Shown here: positions 14,901 to 23,913 of the stretch, in pieces | Layout of the letters: each line of letters starts with the position of its first letter | Numbering within the stretch: position 1 is the first letter of the stretch | Assembly (NCBI RefSeq): GCF_005981925.1 | Contig: NZ_VBVX01000033.1 | Span: 1-35,363, forward strand | Length of the DNA: 35,363 nucleotides | DNA from: Streptomyces albidochromogenes | Lineage (GTDB): Bacteria; Actinomycetota; Actinomycetes; Streptomycetales; Streptomycetaceae | Direction of reading: 5' to 3' | Program-made: the position numbers and the translations under genes | The notes under the pieces: generated by a model | The model's database searches: none | Told to the model about the DNA's origin: nothing | The model's input: the letters and a program-made list of their open reading frames with translations, nothing else

Positions 14901-15593
14901 CTACGTGTGGGATGCCCGGCGGCCCGGCTGGCGGCGTGTGAGCCGGACGGCCACCGTGGTGAGTGCGGCAAGGCCGAACGCCGCACCCGCGGTGAAGGAC
15001 AGTACGGAGGCCGCCGAGCCGGCGAAACCGGCGAGGACGCCCACGGGGGCGAGTCGGCAGGCCAACGCCCAGCCCCGCTGCCGCCGGCCGGCGAAGTGGC
15101 GGGCCAGGACGAGGAACGCGGCACACAGGGCGAGGTAGCCGACCATGCCGGCGACCATGTGGACCGCGCCGTGAACGCTCAGTGCGGGGGGCGCGGAGTC
15201 CGAGGTGCCGGCCGGGAAGCCGGCCCCCGGGTCGGCGGCGAACACCCCGCTGACCAGGAACGAGGCGCCGAACACGCCGACCAGCCAGGGCGCCGCGCGG
15301 TGGCCGGGGCCCCCGTCCAGCGCGCGCCGCAGTCCCACCGCGCCGGCGATCATGAGGGCGCCGGCGACGAAGAAGCTGGTCACCTGGATCCAGCCCAGGT
15401 CGCCGAGACTGAGCTGGCTGATGGCGTTACGCGTGAAGTCGAAACCCTCACGCGTGAGGCCCTGGACGAGTCCCACGCCAAGAAACAGCGGGCCCGCCGC
15501 GGCGCCGCAGGCCAGCAGCGCCCGCGCCGCGCGGGCCGTAGGCGCGGATGCGGTGGGTACGGCAGACGTGGGGACGCTGATCGCATGGGTCAT
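14901..15593 (-). CDS. DUF998 family integral membrane protein
   Basis: The 230-aa protein has about six membrane helices. Its first extracellular region contains FTRNAISQLSLGDLGWIQ, the family signature, and there is VHGAVHMVAGMVGYLAL in the middle. The function of DUF998 proteins is unknown. AGGAAGG precedes ATG 15593. The DUF4287 gene follows it. Confidence 0.9.
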   Translation of the reverse strand: MTHAISVPTSAVPTASAPTARAARALLACGAAAGPLFLGVGLVQGLTREGFDFTRNAISQLSLGDLGWIQVTSFFVAGALMIAGAVGLRRALDGGPGHRAAPWLVGVFGASFLVSGVFAADPGAGFPAGTSDSAPPALSVHGAVHMVAGMVGYLALCAAFLVLARHFAGRRQRGWALACRLAPVGVLAGFAGSAASVLSFTAGAAFGLAALTTVAVRLTRRQPGRRASHT

Positions 15594-15779
15594 GGCATGC
15601 CTTCCTCATCCGCCGCGCCCACCCGAAGGGCCAGGAGCACGGCACTGGAATCTCGTTGCTTGTATGACCGTGAGGGATGACCGAACTCATCGGCCCAGTC
15701 GAAGAGATGCGCGTCACACGAGCATGGCGGGGCGGTGGGCGCAGGGCTGTGTGGCCATCAGGTCCACACCGGAAGTCCC

Positions 15780-15880
15780 AGCAGAGCTTGCGGACGTGGG
15801 CCAGGTGGTCGGTGAACATCTGCTCGGCGCCGGGATGATGAGCAGTTCGAAGTCCGGCTCCCGCGGTGTCCCTCAAGGCG
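15780..15880 (-). pseudogene. Possible frameshifted trace of an alpha/beta (dienelactone-type) hydrolase C-terminus
   Basis: On the minus strand one frame reads DFELLIIP. A one-base shift then gives PGAEQMFTDHLAHV. Together they resemble the catalytic-His region (PGA-(E/G)-H-x-FTD) of dienelactone hydrolase-like esterases, though the His is Gln here. No longer homology is visible. It is a short trace and could be chance. The rest of 15594-15910 shows nothing else. Confidence 0.3.
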
Positions 15881-15910
15881 TCCGGAACAGGTGGTTCGTG
15901 GCCGCAGGGG

Positions 15911-16520
15911 TCAGAGGCTGCGGGCGGTGATGTCGCCGTAGGAAGTAGTGGCGTGGATGGTCAGACCGGTGGCGCCGTCGGTGTTGTTGAGCGCGTTGTG
16001 GATCCGGCCGTAGCTGGTGCGGGCGTCCAGGGAGGCGGAGGCCCCGCGGGCGGCGCCGACGGAGATGTCGCCGTGTTCGGTGCTCAGGGTGACCGCGCCG
16101 GTCGTGGCCTCGGTGATGTGAATGGCGCCCTTCTGCGTGCTGATGCGGGCGGGGCCGCCCAGGCGGCCGACCGAGACGTCGCCGGCGAGGAGGGTGAGGC
16201 GGGCGCTCGCGGTCTCGTCGAGCTCGACCGTGCCCTGCGCGCCCTCGAAGTCGACATCGCCGAGCCGTCCGACGGTGTGGAATTCGGCGCCGGCCGTCTT
16301 CGCCTCGATGCGGGAGCCGGCGGGCAGCTGGACGGTCACCTCGACGGATCCGGAGCTGCCGAGGATCGGGTTCTTCGCCGCCGGGGCCGTGGCCCGCAGG
16401 ACGCCGTCGCCGTACTCGACCTCGGTCTGCTCTGCGGCCTTCACGTCGCGGCTGCTCGAGGCGTCCGACAGCGATACCTGGAGGCGGACCGAACGCGTAT
16501 GCGGTGATGCGCAACGGCGG
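15911..16520 (-). CDS. DUF4097 beta-helix-like protein, 5' end probably damaged
   Basis: About 190 residues match DUF4097: SSSRDVKAAEQTEVEYGDG, then repeated short beta strands (RIEAKTAGAEFHTVGRLGDV, DVSVGRLGGPARISTQKG, GDISVGAARGAS, SYGRIHNALNN, TSYGDITARSL). Such proteins form a right-handed beta-solenoid and are thought to be adhesin- or scaffold-like. The usual N-terminal block (an F-D-T-P start with a VRITAS-type strand) is not continuous. LRITA occurs in another frame just upstream, followed by a shift into VRLQVSLSDASS. No good start codon with ribosome site is seen, so the 5' boundary is approximate. It may be a frameshifted pseudogene or sequencing error. Confidence 0.68.
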
Positions 16521-16753
16521 CTTACCGCCTGACAGCGCCCTCGGCGCAGCCAACTCGGGGCGGCAGCTCGGGGTCGCGCTCGTACAGCGCCGTTCGGCCC
16601 CACGGCACCGTGGTCCGGTGGCTGGATGCGGACCAGACTTCGCGAACCGGGGACGTTTCACATCCCGTGGACGAGGGGCACGAGAACCCTCAGTTCCACA
16701 TCACGGCCTTGGCTCCATACTGGTCGGGCCCCGATCATCCACAGAACGGTTCC

Positions 16754-17905
16754 ATGGCCAAGAACAGCAGCTCCTCGACCGTCGTCCCCGACACCGCGTG
16801 GCTGGGACGCGGGCGCCACCTCGGGCCCGAGCCCGAGCAGGACGTCCGGCGCAACCTGACCGCTCTCAAGGCGGCCGGGGTGATCGACGACTTCCTGGAC
16901 CTCGACCCCGTCGAGGCTGCCCGCTCCACTGTCCTGTACCCGCGTGACGAGTCCTCCGACCCGGGCCCGTCGGCCCGTCGCCTCTTCGAGGCCCGTTGGC
17001 GCGTGGCCGATGGCATCACGGTGCGTGCGCAGTTGACCCTGTACGACCCGGAGGCCCGCCGCAAGGAGGACGAGGGCACCACCTGGATCCTCGCCGCCGA
17101 GGCAGGGCTGACCTGGGATTCGCGGTGGCCCTCGCCCGCCACCATGTTCTGGCCCGACAGCGACCGGGTCGCGTGGGACCACGACACGGTGCCGGGCGTA
17201 CGCCTGCGGGCGGCGAACCACCTGCCGAAGGACGACGACGAGCTGCGGCACCGGCTTCGGGACTGCACCCGCACGAGCTGGTTCGTCCACGTCGTGGTGC
17301 ACGAGGCGATGACGCCGGACGCGAGGGGGCAGCGGCCGGTCTCGACGTTCCTGCCGCCCAGCCTGCGGCACCGAGTGGTCGAGCACCGGGCCACGCCCGA
17401 GCAGGCGCAGATCGCCGACTTCGCGTTGAAGCGGGAGTTGCACGTACGCCTGCCGCGCGGCGGCGCCGTCGTCCTCCCCACGGAGCCGCAGGTCCCGGAT
17501 TACGACGCGGAGCGCTTCACGGTGCGCAACGTCTTCCTGGACGGCTCCGAACCGACGGAACTCCTCGACGCCATCATGGCCTGCGCCGCGCAGCCGCGGC
17601 CGCTGTCCTGCGACGCCGAACGAGCCCTGACGCGACTGCGCCAGGGCTGGCACCTGCTGACCCCGGAGGAGGAACTGGTGCACGCCCGGGCCATGGTCGC
17701 CCAGTACGCCGAGCAGCTCGATGCCATGACGAAGTCGTGTGACCTGTACCGGGAGGCGGCCGAGGCGGCGCATGCCGCGCTGGCCGAGGTGACCGGCGGC
17801 GACGGTGTGCCCCGTCCGCCCACGCCGGGACCGGTCAAGGCGGGCGGCTCACCGCTGACCGCCCTGACGAAGGCGTTCGGCCGCTTCCGTGACCCGAACA
17901 CGTAG
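16754..17905 (+). CDS. Conserved-looking hypothetical protein, 383 aa
   Basis: I do not recognise this family. Codon use is strongly gene-like throughout. The N-terminus is polar (MAKNSSSSTVVPD). The middle is rich in Trp, Arg and acidic residues, with WILAAEAGLTWDSRWPSPATMFW and WFVHVVVHEAMTPD. The end (about 320-365) is helical and probably coiled-coil (EEELVHARAMVAQYAEQLDAM). There is no signal peptide or membrane helix, so it is probably cytoplasmic. ATG 16754 was chosen because coding character begins there; its ribosome site is poor, and GTG 16610 is an alternative. It stands alone. Confidence 0.75.
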   Translation: MAKNSSSSTVVPDTAWLGRGRHLGPEPEQDVRRNLTALKAAGVIDDFLDLDPVEAARSTVLYPRDESSDPGPSARRLFEARWRVADGITVRAQLTLYDPEARRKEDEGTTWILAAEAGLTWDSRWPSPATMFWPDSDRVAWDHDTVPGVRLRAANHLPKDDDELRHRLRDCTRTSWFVHVVVHEAMTPDARGQRPVSTFLPPSLRHRVVEHRATPEQAQIADFALKRELHVRLPRGGAVVLPTEPQVPDYDAERFTVRNVFLDGSEPTELLDAIMACAAQPRPLSCDAERALTRLRQGWHLLTPEEELVHARAMVAQYAEQLDAMTKSCDLYREAAEAAHAALAEVTGGDGVPRPPTPGPVKAGGSPLTALTKAFGRFRDPNT

Positions 17906-17939
17906 AGCACGCCGAGTCAGGGGGCTCGATCCGGTGTTG

Positions 17940-17971
17940 AGCCCCGCCCCGGTTGCCGGACGAGCGGGGCT
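17940..17971. terminator. Candidate terminator after the 383-aa gene
   Basis: AGCCCCGC (17940-17947) pairs with GCGGGGCT (17964-17971) around a 16-nt loop, 35 nt after the stop codon. Moderate strength; candidate only. Confidence 0.35.
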
Positions 17972-18129
17972 TGCCGGTGAGAGCGGGGCGGCCGGAGGGG
18001 AGGCATGCCCCGCCGGATCAGCACGGGCAGCCCGAAACCACCGGGCTCGGCGCAGTGCGCACCGCGCGCCTCCGCACACCGTCGAGCCCTGTGCTCCCGC
18101 TGGCGGGGCCGAGCATCGCGGTCGCGTAC

Positions 18130-18669
18130 CTACGACACTCGCTCACCCTCGACATGCAGGGCGGATTGCATGTGGCGACAGCGCTCGATGGAGCGGTGAC
18201 GCATCCACAGGACCCAGAAGCAGAAGCCGATCACGCCTACGGTGAAGACCAGCGGGTAGCCCAACGAGCCGGTGACCGCCCCGAGAACGAGCATCCCCAC
18301 CGCGACCAAGCCCATGAAACCCAGCCAGTACGGCAGCCACCGGCCTCCACGTTCCAGCTGCCGAAGCTGCTCGGTCACCAGCCGCCGCATGGCCGCCTGC
18401 TCCTCCGGCTCGCTCGGCACCTCACGATGCCGGATCCTGCGGTTGAGCTCGGCGAGTGAGCGCGGGTCGGTGCCCACTGCGCGGCCGACCTTGCGACGCT
18501 GCACGGCCAGCACCGTGACGACGACGGCAGCGTAGAAGCCGCCCTGCACCACCCAGTGGACCGGATGTTCGTCGCGGCGGAACAGGGCGGTGACTCCTGT
18601 GCCCAGCAGGAAGACCAGGGTCGCCTGCGCAGCCAGACTGCGGTCAAGCCAATCCTTGAAGGCGCCCAC
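18130..18669 (-). CDS. Small membrane protein of unknown function, four predicted helices
   Basis: The 179-aa product has hydrophobic segments near 13-30, 40-57, 112-130 and 137-155. A charged cytoplasmic segment lies between the pairs (RRKVGRAVGTDPRSL and EEQAAMRRLVTEQLRQLER). I do not recognise a named family; similar Streptomyces membrane proteins are common. GTG 18669 is preceded by GAGGAGG at good spacing, which fixes the start. It is a single gene. Confidence 0.8.
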   Translation of the reverse strand: MGAFKDWLDRSLAAQATLVFLLGTGVTALFRRDEHPVHWVVQGGFYAAVVVTVLAVQRRKVGRAVGTDPRSLAELNRRIRHREVPSEPEEQAAMRRLVTEQLRQLERGGRWLPYWLGFMGLVAVGMLVLGAVTGSLGYPLVFTVGVIGFCFWVLWMRHRSIERCRHMQSALHVEGERVS

Positions 18670-19206
18670 AGCACCTACCTCCTCGACAGCTACGGACTAC
18701 CGCTCCTGTGCCCCAATACCCCGCCGCCGCCGGTGTATTAGCCGGTGCTCACCCCTGAAGCCGACCTGCCTCCGCACGCGCCAACGACCAGCACCGCACG
18801 TCAACCGCTGCTCGATGAGACACACGCACTCGATCTGCCACACCGGGGCGGTTCGCTGTCGTCGTCAGCCGGCCACGTGCGTCGAAGCCGCCGGTCGTGG
18901 CGGCGCTGCTGGTGGGCAACTGGGTGTGGCCGGCGCTGCTGAGGCCGCTCGCGGAGCCGAGCAGGCAGTACGTACTGACGCCGGTGACGACCAGGCCGGC
19001 GATCAGGGCATGGCCGCCGAAGTTCCCGAGGTGAGGGAGGCCGGAGCGGTCGTTGGCCGAAGGTCGCCCGCGGCGATACCCCGGGCGGGCCTGCATCCGT
19101 CGGCGCGGTGGACGCGGGCGTCACCGGGCCCCGGCACCCGGTGTGCACCGGACCCCGCCGGGCTCCCGTCCCACCGGCGTGCGTCACCACGGCAGACGGC
19201 GAACCG
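18670..19206. other. Intergenic stretch with a possible membrane-protein remnant
   Basis: No complete gene is supported. On the minus strand, about 18890-19030 reads GGHALIAGLVVTGVSTYCLL with third positions almost all G/C. This looks like a genuine membrane segment followed by a polar tail, but I see no matching start, ribosome site or family. It may be a gene remnant. Confidence 0.3.
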
Positions 19207-20361
19207 TCACCGGGAGGGAGGCGCACACAACGGCAGATGCCGGGCGAAGAACAACCGTACGAGGTCCCGAACGGCGGGCACGGTGACGCGCGGCGCCGCC
19301 CGGCCGACCATGGCGGCGCGTCCGGCAGCGGTCATCAGGCCGGCCTTGTGGAGCTGGGGGACGAGAGCCGCGTAGTCGGTGAAGACCCAGTGCGCGGTTT
19401 CGTCGAGTCGGCGCCGGGTGACGGGGCCCGCGTGGGCGAGGAGGGCTGCCCAGGACCGGTCCAGCCGGGCGTCGCGGACGTCGGTGCCGGCCAGGAGCAG
19501 CGGCCGGTCCGTTCCCTGCCGGGCCACCGGCAACAGTTCGCCGTCCATCTGGTCGAGGTACCCCTCCAGGTTGACGGCGGCGGTGATCCGCCGGTCCTCG
19601 TACAGCGCCTGCGCCGCCGCGGTGCCGCCCGCCGAGTGCCCGTAGACGCCTACCCGGTCCAAGGCAAGGGCGTCGAGGACGAAGCGGAGGTCGGCGACCC
19701 GCGTGTCGATCATGGTGCGGAAGGTCGCCGCGTCGAGGTCCGGACGGAGCACGGTCGTCCGAATCCGTTGGCGTCCGGGCCGCTCGTCGGGGAACTCCAC
19801 CTCGCTCGCGTCCCCGGGGTGGTCGACGGTGACGACGGTCCAGCCGTACGAGGCGAGGTCGATCGCCAGTGAGCTGCCCATCGTGCGGGCGTCGCCGCCG
19901 CCGGGGCTGTAGATCAGCACGGGGCGCCGGCCGGGCAGTGCCGGGGCCCCGGTCCGGGCATGGGTGAGGGTGGCCGCCCAGTCGACCCCGTTCGCGGGCA
20001 GGTGCGGACGGATCAGGGGGGCGAGGACGGCGAACTTTCCGGCGGCGCCGGGCGTGAGGTGCGCAACGCGCGGGAAGCCACGGCCGGGCACGGCCGGCCG
20101 CAGGACGGTGACCATGAGCTCGCGTACGCCGATCCCGGGCTCCCAGGGGTCGTTGCGGGAGCGGTCGACGAGGTGGAGGACCCGGGCGCCGACGGGGTGC
20201 GGGCCGGTGGGCGCGGGCAGCCGGAGAAGGGGCAGGCCAGAACCATCGGAGGCCGAGGCCGAGGCGGAGCCGGGGGCGGTTGTGGCGAGGAACCAGGTGG
20301 CGACGCCGGCGAGGGCGCCCTTGGCGAGGGTACGGCGGCCGGGTGTGAGGGAAACGGTCAT
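19207..20361 (-). CDS. Tat-exported alpha/beta hydrolase (PAF-acetylhydrolase-like esterase)
   Basis: The 384-aa protein begins with a twin-arginine type signal (GRRTLAKG then a hydrophobic segment, cleavage near SASAS). The catalytic domain has an oxyanion-type YSPGGGDARTMGSS, a strand before DHPGD and the nucleophile elbow GHSAGG. The acid probably follows in LLLAGTDVRD, and the catalytic His in DETAHWVFTDY. The arrangement resembles bacterial PAF-acetylhydrolase or chlorophyllase-type esterases. The substrate is unknown. ATG 20361 has AGGA 8 nt upstream. It is divergent from the ArsR-type regulator at 20446, whose product may control it. Confidence 0.88.
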   Translation of the reverse strand: MTVSLTPGRRTLAKGALAGVATWFLATTAPGSASASASDGSGLPLLRLPAPTGPHPVGARVLHLVDRSRNDPWEPGIGVRELMVTVLRPAVPGRGFPRVAHLTPGAAGKFAVLAPLIRPHLPANGVDWAATLTHARTGAPALPGRRPVLIYSPGGGDARTMGSSLAIDLASYGWTVVTVDHPGDASEVEFPDERPGRQRIRTTVLRPDLDAATFRTMIDTRVADLRFVLDALALDRVGVYGHSAGGTAAAQALYEDRRITAAVNLEGYLDQMDGELLPVARQGTDRPLLLAGTDVRDARLDRSWAALLAHAGPVTRRRLDETAHWVFTDYAALVPQLHKAGLMTAAGRAAMVGRAAPRVTVPAVRDLVRLFFARHLPLCAPPSR

Positions 20362-20445
20362 GGAAGGCATCCTGGGGGCGGGCGCGATGCCGGGGCGAAG
20401 CGTGCGGCCTGGCCCGAAAGGCTTGCTCGGAACAGGGGGATGTGC
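20362..20445. promoter_or_regulatory. 84-bp divergent promoter region, hydrolase and ArsR-type regulator
   Basis: The two divergent starts are separated by only 84 bp, so both promoters and any operator must lie here or just inside the genes. I can see no clear palindrome. The assignment rests on gene arrangement. Confidence 0.4.
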
Positions 20446-21423
20446 GTGATCCGGATCCACTTCACGGCGGACGATTTCGCCCGGGTGCGCTTCGCGCCGC
20501 GGCTCTCGCCCGTACCGGAGCTGCATGCGGCCCTGATGATGCTGGGCGCGCCGCACGAGGAGCTGCTGTTCGGGCGCTGGCGGAGCAGACTGCTGCGGAG
20601 TCTGCCGAGGGCGGCCGAACCGCTCGCGGACCTGGTACCGGACGGGTCGGCCCCTGCCTTCCTCGATGTCGCCGGCGACACACTGGACGAGGGGGTCGCG
20701 CTGATCAGGGCGGCCCAGCCGGAGTTCGTGCGGGCCGGGATCGAGCAGGTGTACGCGCGACGGCCCGCCCCGCCGTGGATCCGCGCCCTGTACGGCGGAG
20801 ATGCCGACGCCTGGCGGACGCTGGACCGGGCGCAGCGCTCGGCGTACGAGACGGTACTCGCGCCGGTCTGGCCCCTGCTCCAGGATTCGCACCGGACGGA
20901 GTTCACCCGCCATGCCCTTGCCGTCGCCGAACAGGGCGTCGGAGCCACCCTCACCGGCCTGGCACCGGGGTCGCGGCTGCGCGACGGAGTCTGGGAGTGG
21001 CCCCTACCGGGCTTCCCCGGTGTACGAGAGGTACGGCTCGGCGGGCGCGGGCTGATCCTGCGCCCCACTTTCCACTGGCGTCGCGGGCCCCTCATCCAGG
21101 ACCACCCGGACCGGCCCACGGCACTGGCCTACCCGGCAGGCCGGGGGCTGCCGCCCGTTCCGGACAGGGCCGGGCGACCGGACGAGCCCCTCGCCGGAGT
21201 CCTCGGGCGCACCCGGCTCACCCTGCTGCGGGCCTTGGACGAAGCACGTACGACCACGGACCTGGCCCGCAGTATCGGCGTCAGCAACGCCACAGCGTCC
21301 GCCCACGCCTCGGCGCTGCGTGCCGCCGGCCTCCTCACCACCACCCGCACGGGCCGTTCGGTGCACCACGCGCGTACGCCTTTGGCACAGCTGCTGCTCA
21401 CCGGCGGCACGGCCGACAGCTGA
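20446..21423 (+). CDS. ArsR-type winged-helix regulator with large N-terminal domain
   Basis: The 325-aa protein belongs to the long Streptomyces ArsR-like family. Residues ~1-240 start VIRIHFTADDFARVRFAPR and contain a mixed domain with FPGVREVRLGGRGLIL. The C-terminal ~75 residues are a winged HTH: RLTLLRALDEARTTTDLARS, SNATASAHASALRAAGLLTT and TGRSVHHARTPLAQLLL. It lacks the ArsR metal-binding CxC. GTG 20446 has AGGGGG at proper spacing, better than ATG 20440, which abuts it. Divergent from the esterase gene, it probably represses it and itself. Confidence 0.87.
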   Translation: MIRIHFTADDFARVRFAPRLSPVPELHAALMMLGAPHEELLFGRWRSRLLRSLPRAAEPLADLVPDGSAPAFLDVAGDTLDEGVALIRAAQPEFVRAGIEQVYARRPAPPWIRALYGGDADAWRTLDRAQRSAYETVLAPVWPLLQDSHRTEFTRHALAVAEQGVGATLTGLAPGSRLRDGVWEWPLPGFPGVREVRLGGRGLILRPTFHWRRGPLIQDHPDRPTALAYPAGRGLPPVPDRAGRPDEPLAGVLGRTRLTLLRALDEARTTTDLARSIGVSNATASAHASALRAAGLLTTTRTGRSVHHARTPLAQLLLTGGTADS

Positions 21424-21505
21424 CCCCGGCAGGGCGGCGCGCTTACCGCACGCCCGGCGCGGGCCGTGACGGCGGCGGCCTCGTCGCCAAGGCCCCGGTG
21501 ACCTC

Positions 21506-22786
21506 CTACGACTGCTCCGTTATGTCCCCGACCTGCTGGGCGATGTCCTCCAGCACGGCCTTCGGGTCGGCCGACGGCGCGACGGCCTTGCCGATGTTCC
21601 GCTTGATGGTGTTGCTGACCTGAAGCCAGGACGGTTCGTTGACCGGGTACAGCTCGGCACCGCGCAGTGCGTTCAGGAACTGCGCGCCGCTGGGGTCAGC
21701 CGCCGCGTCCTTGGATGCCTGGGTGGCGGACACCGTCGAGGGCAACAGGTGGTAGCGCCCGGCGAAATCGTTGAGGTTCTTGTCCTGGTAGACGAATTCC
21801 AGGAAGGAGCCCACCAGTTCACGGTTGTCGTCGTGTTTGAAGGCCATCATCCAGTCGGCGACGCCCGCCGACGGCAAGGTCTGCCCGTCTCTCGGCGTAC
21901 TCGCCACCGGCATGCTCAGGGTGCCGACCTTGATGCCCTTCGCCCTCGCCTCGTGGAGGAGCGAGGGGTAGCCGTTGAGCATGCCGACGTCGCCGCGCAG
22001 AAAGGCGTCGAAGGCGTCCTGCCGGTTGAGTTCGGCCGGCGGAACCGGGCCGGTCAGGCCGGGCGCGACGAGATTCTCCTTGAGCCAGCGGAACGTCTGC
22101 GTGTTCTGCTCGGACGCGATGCTGTAGCCACCGCTGCCGTCGGCGTACCCCCCGCCGTTGCTCAGTTCCCAGATCAGCGCTTCGGCGTGTGCCTCCTCTG
22201 GGCCGAGCGGCAGCGCGTACGGGTAGAGCACTCCCTCCTGCTTCAGCGCCTCGGCCGCGTTCTTCAGGCCGGACCAGGTCTTCGGCGGCTCCGCCGCGGC
22301 GTTGTCGAACAGCTCCTTGTTGTAGAAGAGCAGCCGGCTGCTGGCCACGAAGGGCAAGCCGTAGAGGGTGTTGCCCACCGTACCCGCCTTCGCGAGCGGC
22401 GGCAGGAAGTTCGCCTCCGCCTTGACCGACAGCAGCTCGCTGGCGGCGTAGAGGCGGCCCTCGGCGGCGAAGTCGGAGTAGGCCCCCATCAGAGCCACGT
22501 CCGGGGCGTTGCCCTCCTCGACCATGCGGGTCACCTCGCGGTCGACGTCCGCCCACGGGTAGAGCGTCACCTCGACCTCCTTGCCGGGGTGGGCGTCGGT
22601 GAAGGCGTCGGCCAGTTTGTCCCAGTATGCCTTGGAGCTGCTCGCCGGGCTGTTGCCGTACTCGGCGGCCACCAGGCGCAGTGTCGTCCCGCCGCCGCCG
22701 CTGGACGAGCCGCAGGCGGTGACGAGGGAGCCCAGTAGTCCGAGCGCGGCCGCCGAGGCGGTCGCGCTGATCATTCTTGGTCGCAA
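21506..22786 (-). CDS. Extracellular solute-binding lipoprotein (ABC sugar type, family 1)
   Basis: About 426 aa, with a lipoprotein signal ending VTAC and a Ser/Gly linker. The body has family-1 solute-binding features: YWDKLADAFTDAHPGKEVEV, a VALMGAYSDFA segment, YGLPFVASSRLLFYNKELFD, PKTWSGLKNAAEAL, GDVGMLNGYPSLL, and VADWMMAFKHDDNRELVGSF. It should capture a sugar or oligosaccharide for an ABC importer. No permease or ATPase gene is nearby, which is unusual because these genes normally head such operons. TTG 22786 is preferred over ATG 22774: GAGGAAAG sits about 4 nt before it, and it adds the basic RPR typical of signal starts. Confidence 0.9.
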   Translation of the reverse strand: MRPRMISATASAAALGLLGSLVTACGSSSGGGGTTLRLVAAEYGNSPASSSKAYWDKLADAFTDAHPGKEVEVTLYPWADVDREVTRMVEEGNAPDVALMGAYSDFAAEGRLYAASELLSVKAEANFLPPLAKAGTVGNTLYGLPFVASSRLLFYNKELFDNAAAEPPKTWSGLKNAAEALKQEGVLYPYALPLGPEEAHAEALIWELSNGGGYADGSGGYSIASEQNTQTFRWLKENLVAPGLTGPVPPAELNRQDAFDAFLRGDVGMLNGYPSLLHEARAKGIKVGTLSMPVASTPRDGQTLPSAGVADWMMAFKHDDNRELVGSFLEFVYQDKNLNDFAGRYHLLPSTVSATQASKDAAADPSGAQFLNALRGAELYPVNEPSWLQVSNTIKRNIGKAVAPSADPKAVLEDIAQQVGDITEQS

Positions 22787-23146
22787 GGATCTTTCCTCTT
22801 GATCTTTATTTGGACAGTGCGTCCGGAATTCTCTCCCGGCTCGGGCCGTATTGCGCCCCCTGGGTAAAGGTTGTGGCCATTGCTCCAACTGCACGTATTG
22901 CGACTGGTGTTTTCCGATATGCCGAAACCAATTCCGACGCGCGTAGAACCCTCCACGATGTCCAACACGACGCCCGCATGGAGCATTGACGCAAGGATGA
23001 CGAAAGGGGCGCTCGCCCCCACCACCCGGTGCTGCGGCCGCTGTGGCCGGTTCGGGCCGGCCCCGGCACCGCTTCGCCTACCGTCGTCTCGGTGGCAGCC
23101 GGAACCTATTGCGTCCTTCGGATGATCCACACGTCAGAATGGTGCG
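22787..23146. other. Divergent intergenic region, relatively AT-rich
   Basis: This 360-bp gap carries the promoters for the solute-binding gene (minus) and the ComB-like gene (plus). It is less GC-rich than its surroundings (for example around 22801-22830 and 22915-22935). I see no clear operator or gene in it. Confidence 0.35.
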
Positions 23147-23839
23147 ATGGACCATCACTACGTCGGCATCCCGGAGTTGACCGGCGTTCCCCGTGTCGCT
23201 GTCGTCATCGACGTCATGCGCGCCTTCACCGTGGCAGCTTGGGCCTTCTCGCGTGGTGTCGAGAGGATCGTCCTGGCCTCGACGGAAAGTGAGGCACTTG
23301 CCTTGAAGGAGAGCCGCTCGGGCTGGCTGGCATTGAAGGACGGAGCTCCAGCGGCGGGCTTCGACGCGGTGAATTCACCTGGCCTGCTCAGGTCGTGCGA
23401 CTTCTCTGGCCGCACACTGGTGCAGAAAACGACGGCAGGGACCGTCGGGGCTCTGGCCGTCGCGGACGCGCCGTTGGTTCTGTGCGCGAGCTTCGTGGTG
23501 GCCGGCCCGACCGCGCGGTTCCTGCGGGCCGAGGGCGCCGGCCCGGTGACGTTCGTCGTCACCGGAGAAGGAGGCCGGGCCGACGAGGACCTGGCCTGCG
23601 CCGAGTACATCGGTCGGGCCATGGCCGGAGGTGATGTCGAGGCGGCCCCGTATCTTCACCGCGCGCGGACATCTCGTGCCGCGGCCGATCTCGCCGCCGG
23701 CCTGCGGAGTGGATACCACCCGGACGATGTCGATCTCTGCCTGGAGATCGACAGGTTCCCCTTCGCGATGGTGGCTCGCCGGGAAGAGTCCCTGACGGTG
23801 CTCCGTCCCGTTGCGGTGCCTGACGGTCCCGCCCAGTAG
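23147..23839 (+). CDS. ComB-like 2-phosphosulfolactate phosphatase family protein
   Basis: The 230-aa protein matches the ComB fold: [21 protein letters not shown] at the start of the core, then [30 protein letters not shown] and a [20 protein letters not shown] region. In methanogens ComB makes sulfolactate for coenzyme M; bacterial members lack that context and may be general acid phosphatases. No other coenzyme M-type gene is present. ATG 23147 has no strong ribosome site. It is monocistronic, divergent from the solute-binding gene. Confidence 0.85.
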   Translation: MDHHYVGIPELTGVPRVAVVIDVMRAFTVAAWAFSRGVERIVLASTESEALALKESRSGWLALKDGAPAAGFDAVNSPGLLRSCDFSGRTLVQKTTAGTVGALAVADAPLVLCASFVVAGPTARFLRAEGAGPVTFVVTGEGGRADEDLACAEYIGRAMAGGDVEAAPYLHRARTSRAAADLAAGLRSGYHPDDVDLCLEIDRFPFAMVARREESLTVLRPVAVPDGPAQ

Positions 23840-23913
23840 CCGCAGCTCTGCTGCCCCTTCGGACTCTCAGGGGCAGGGCCCACGCGATGCGCGCGGACCA
23901 TGCCACCCGCGAG

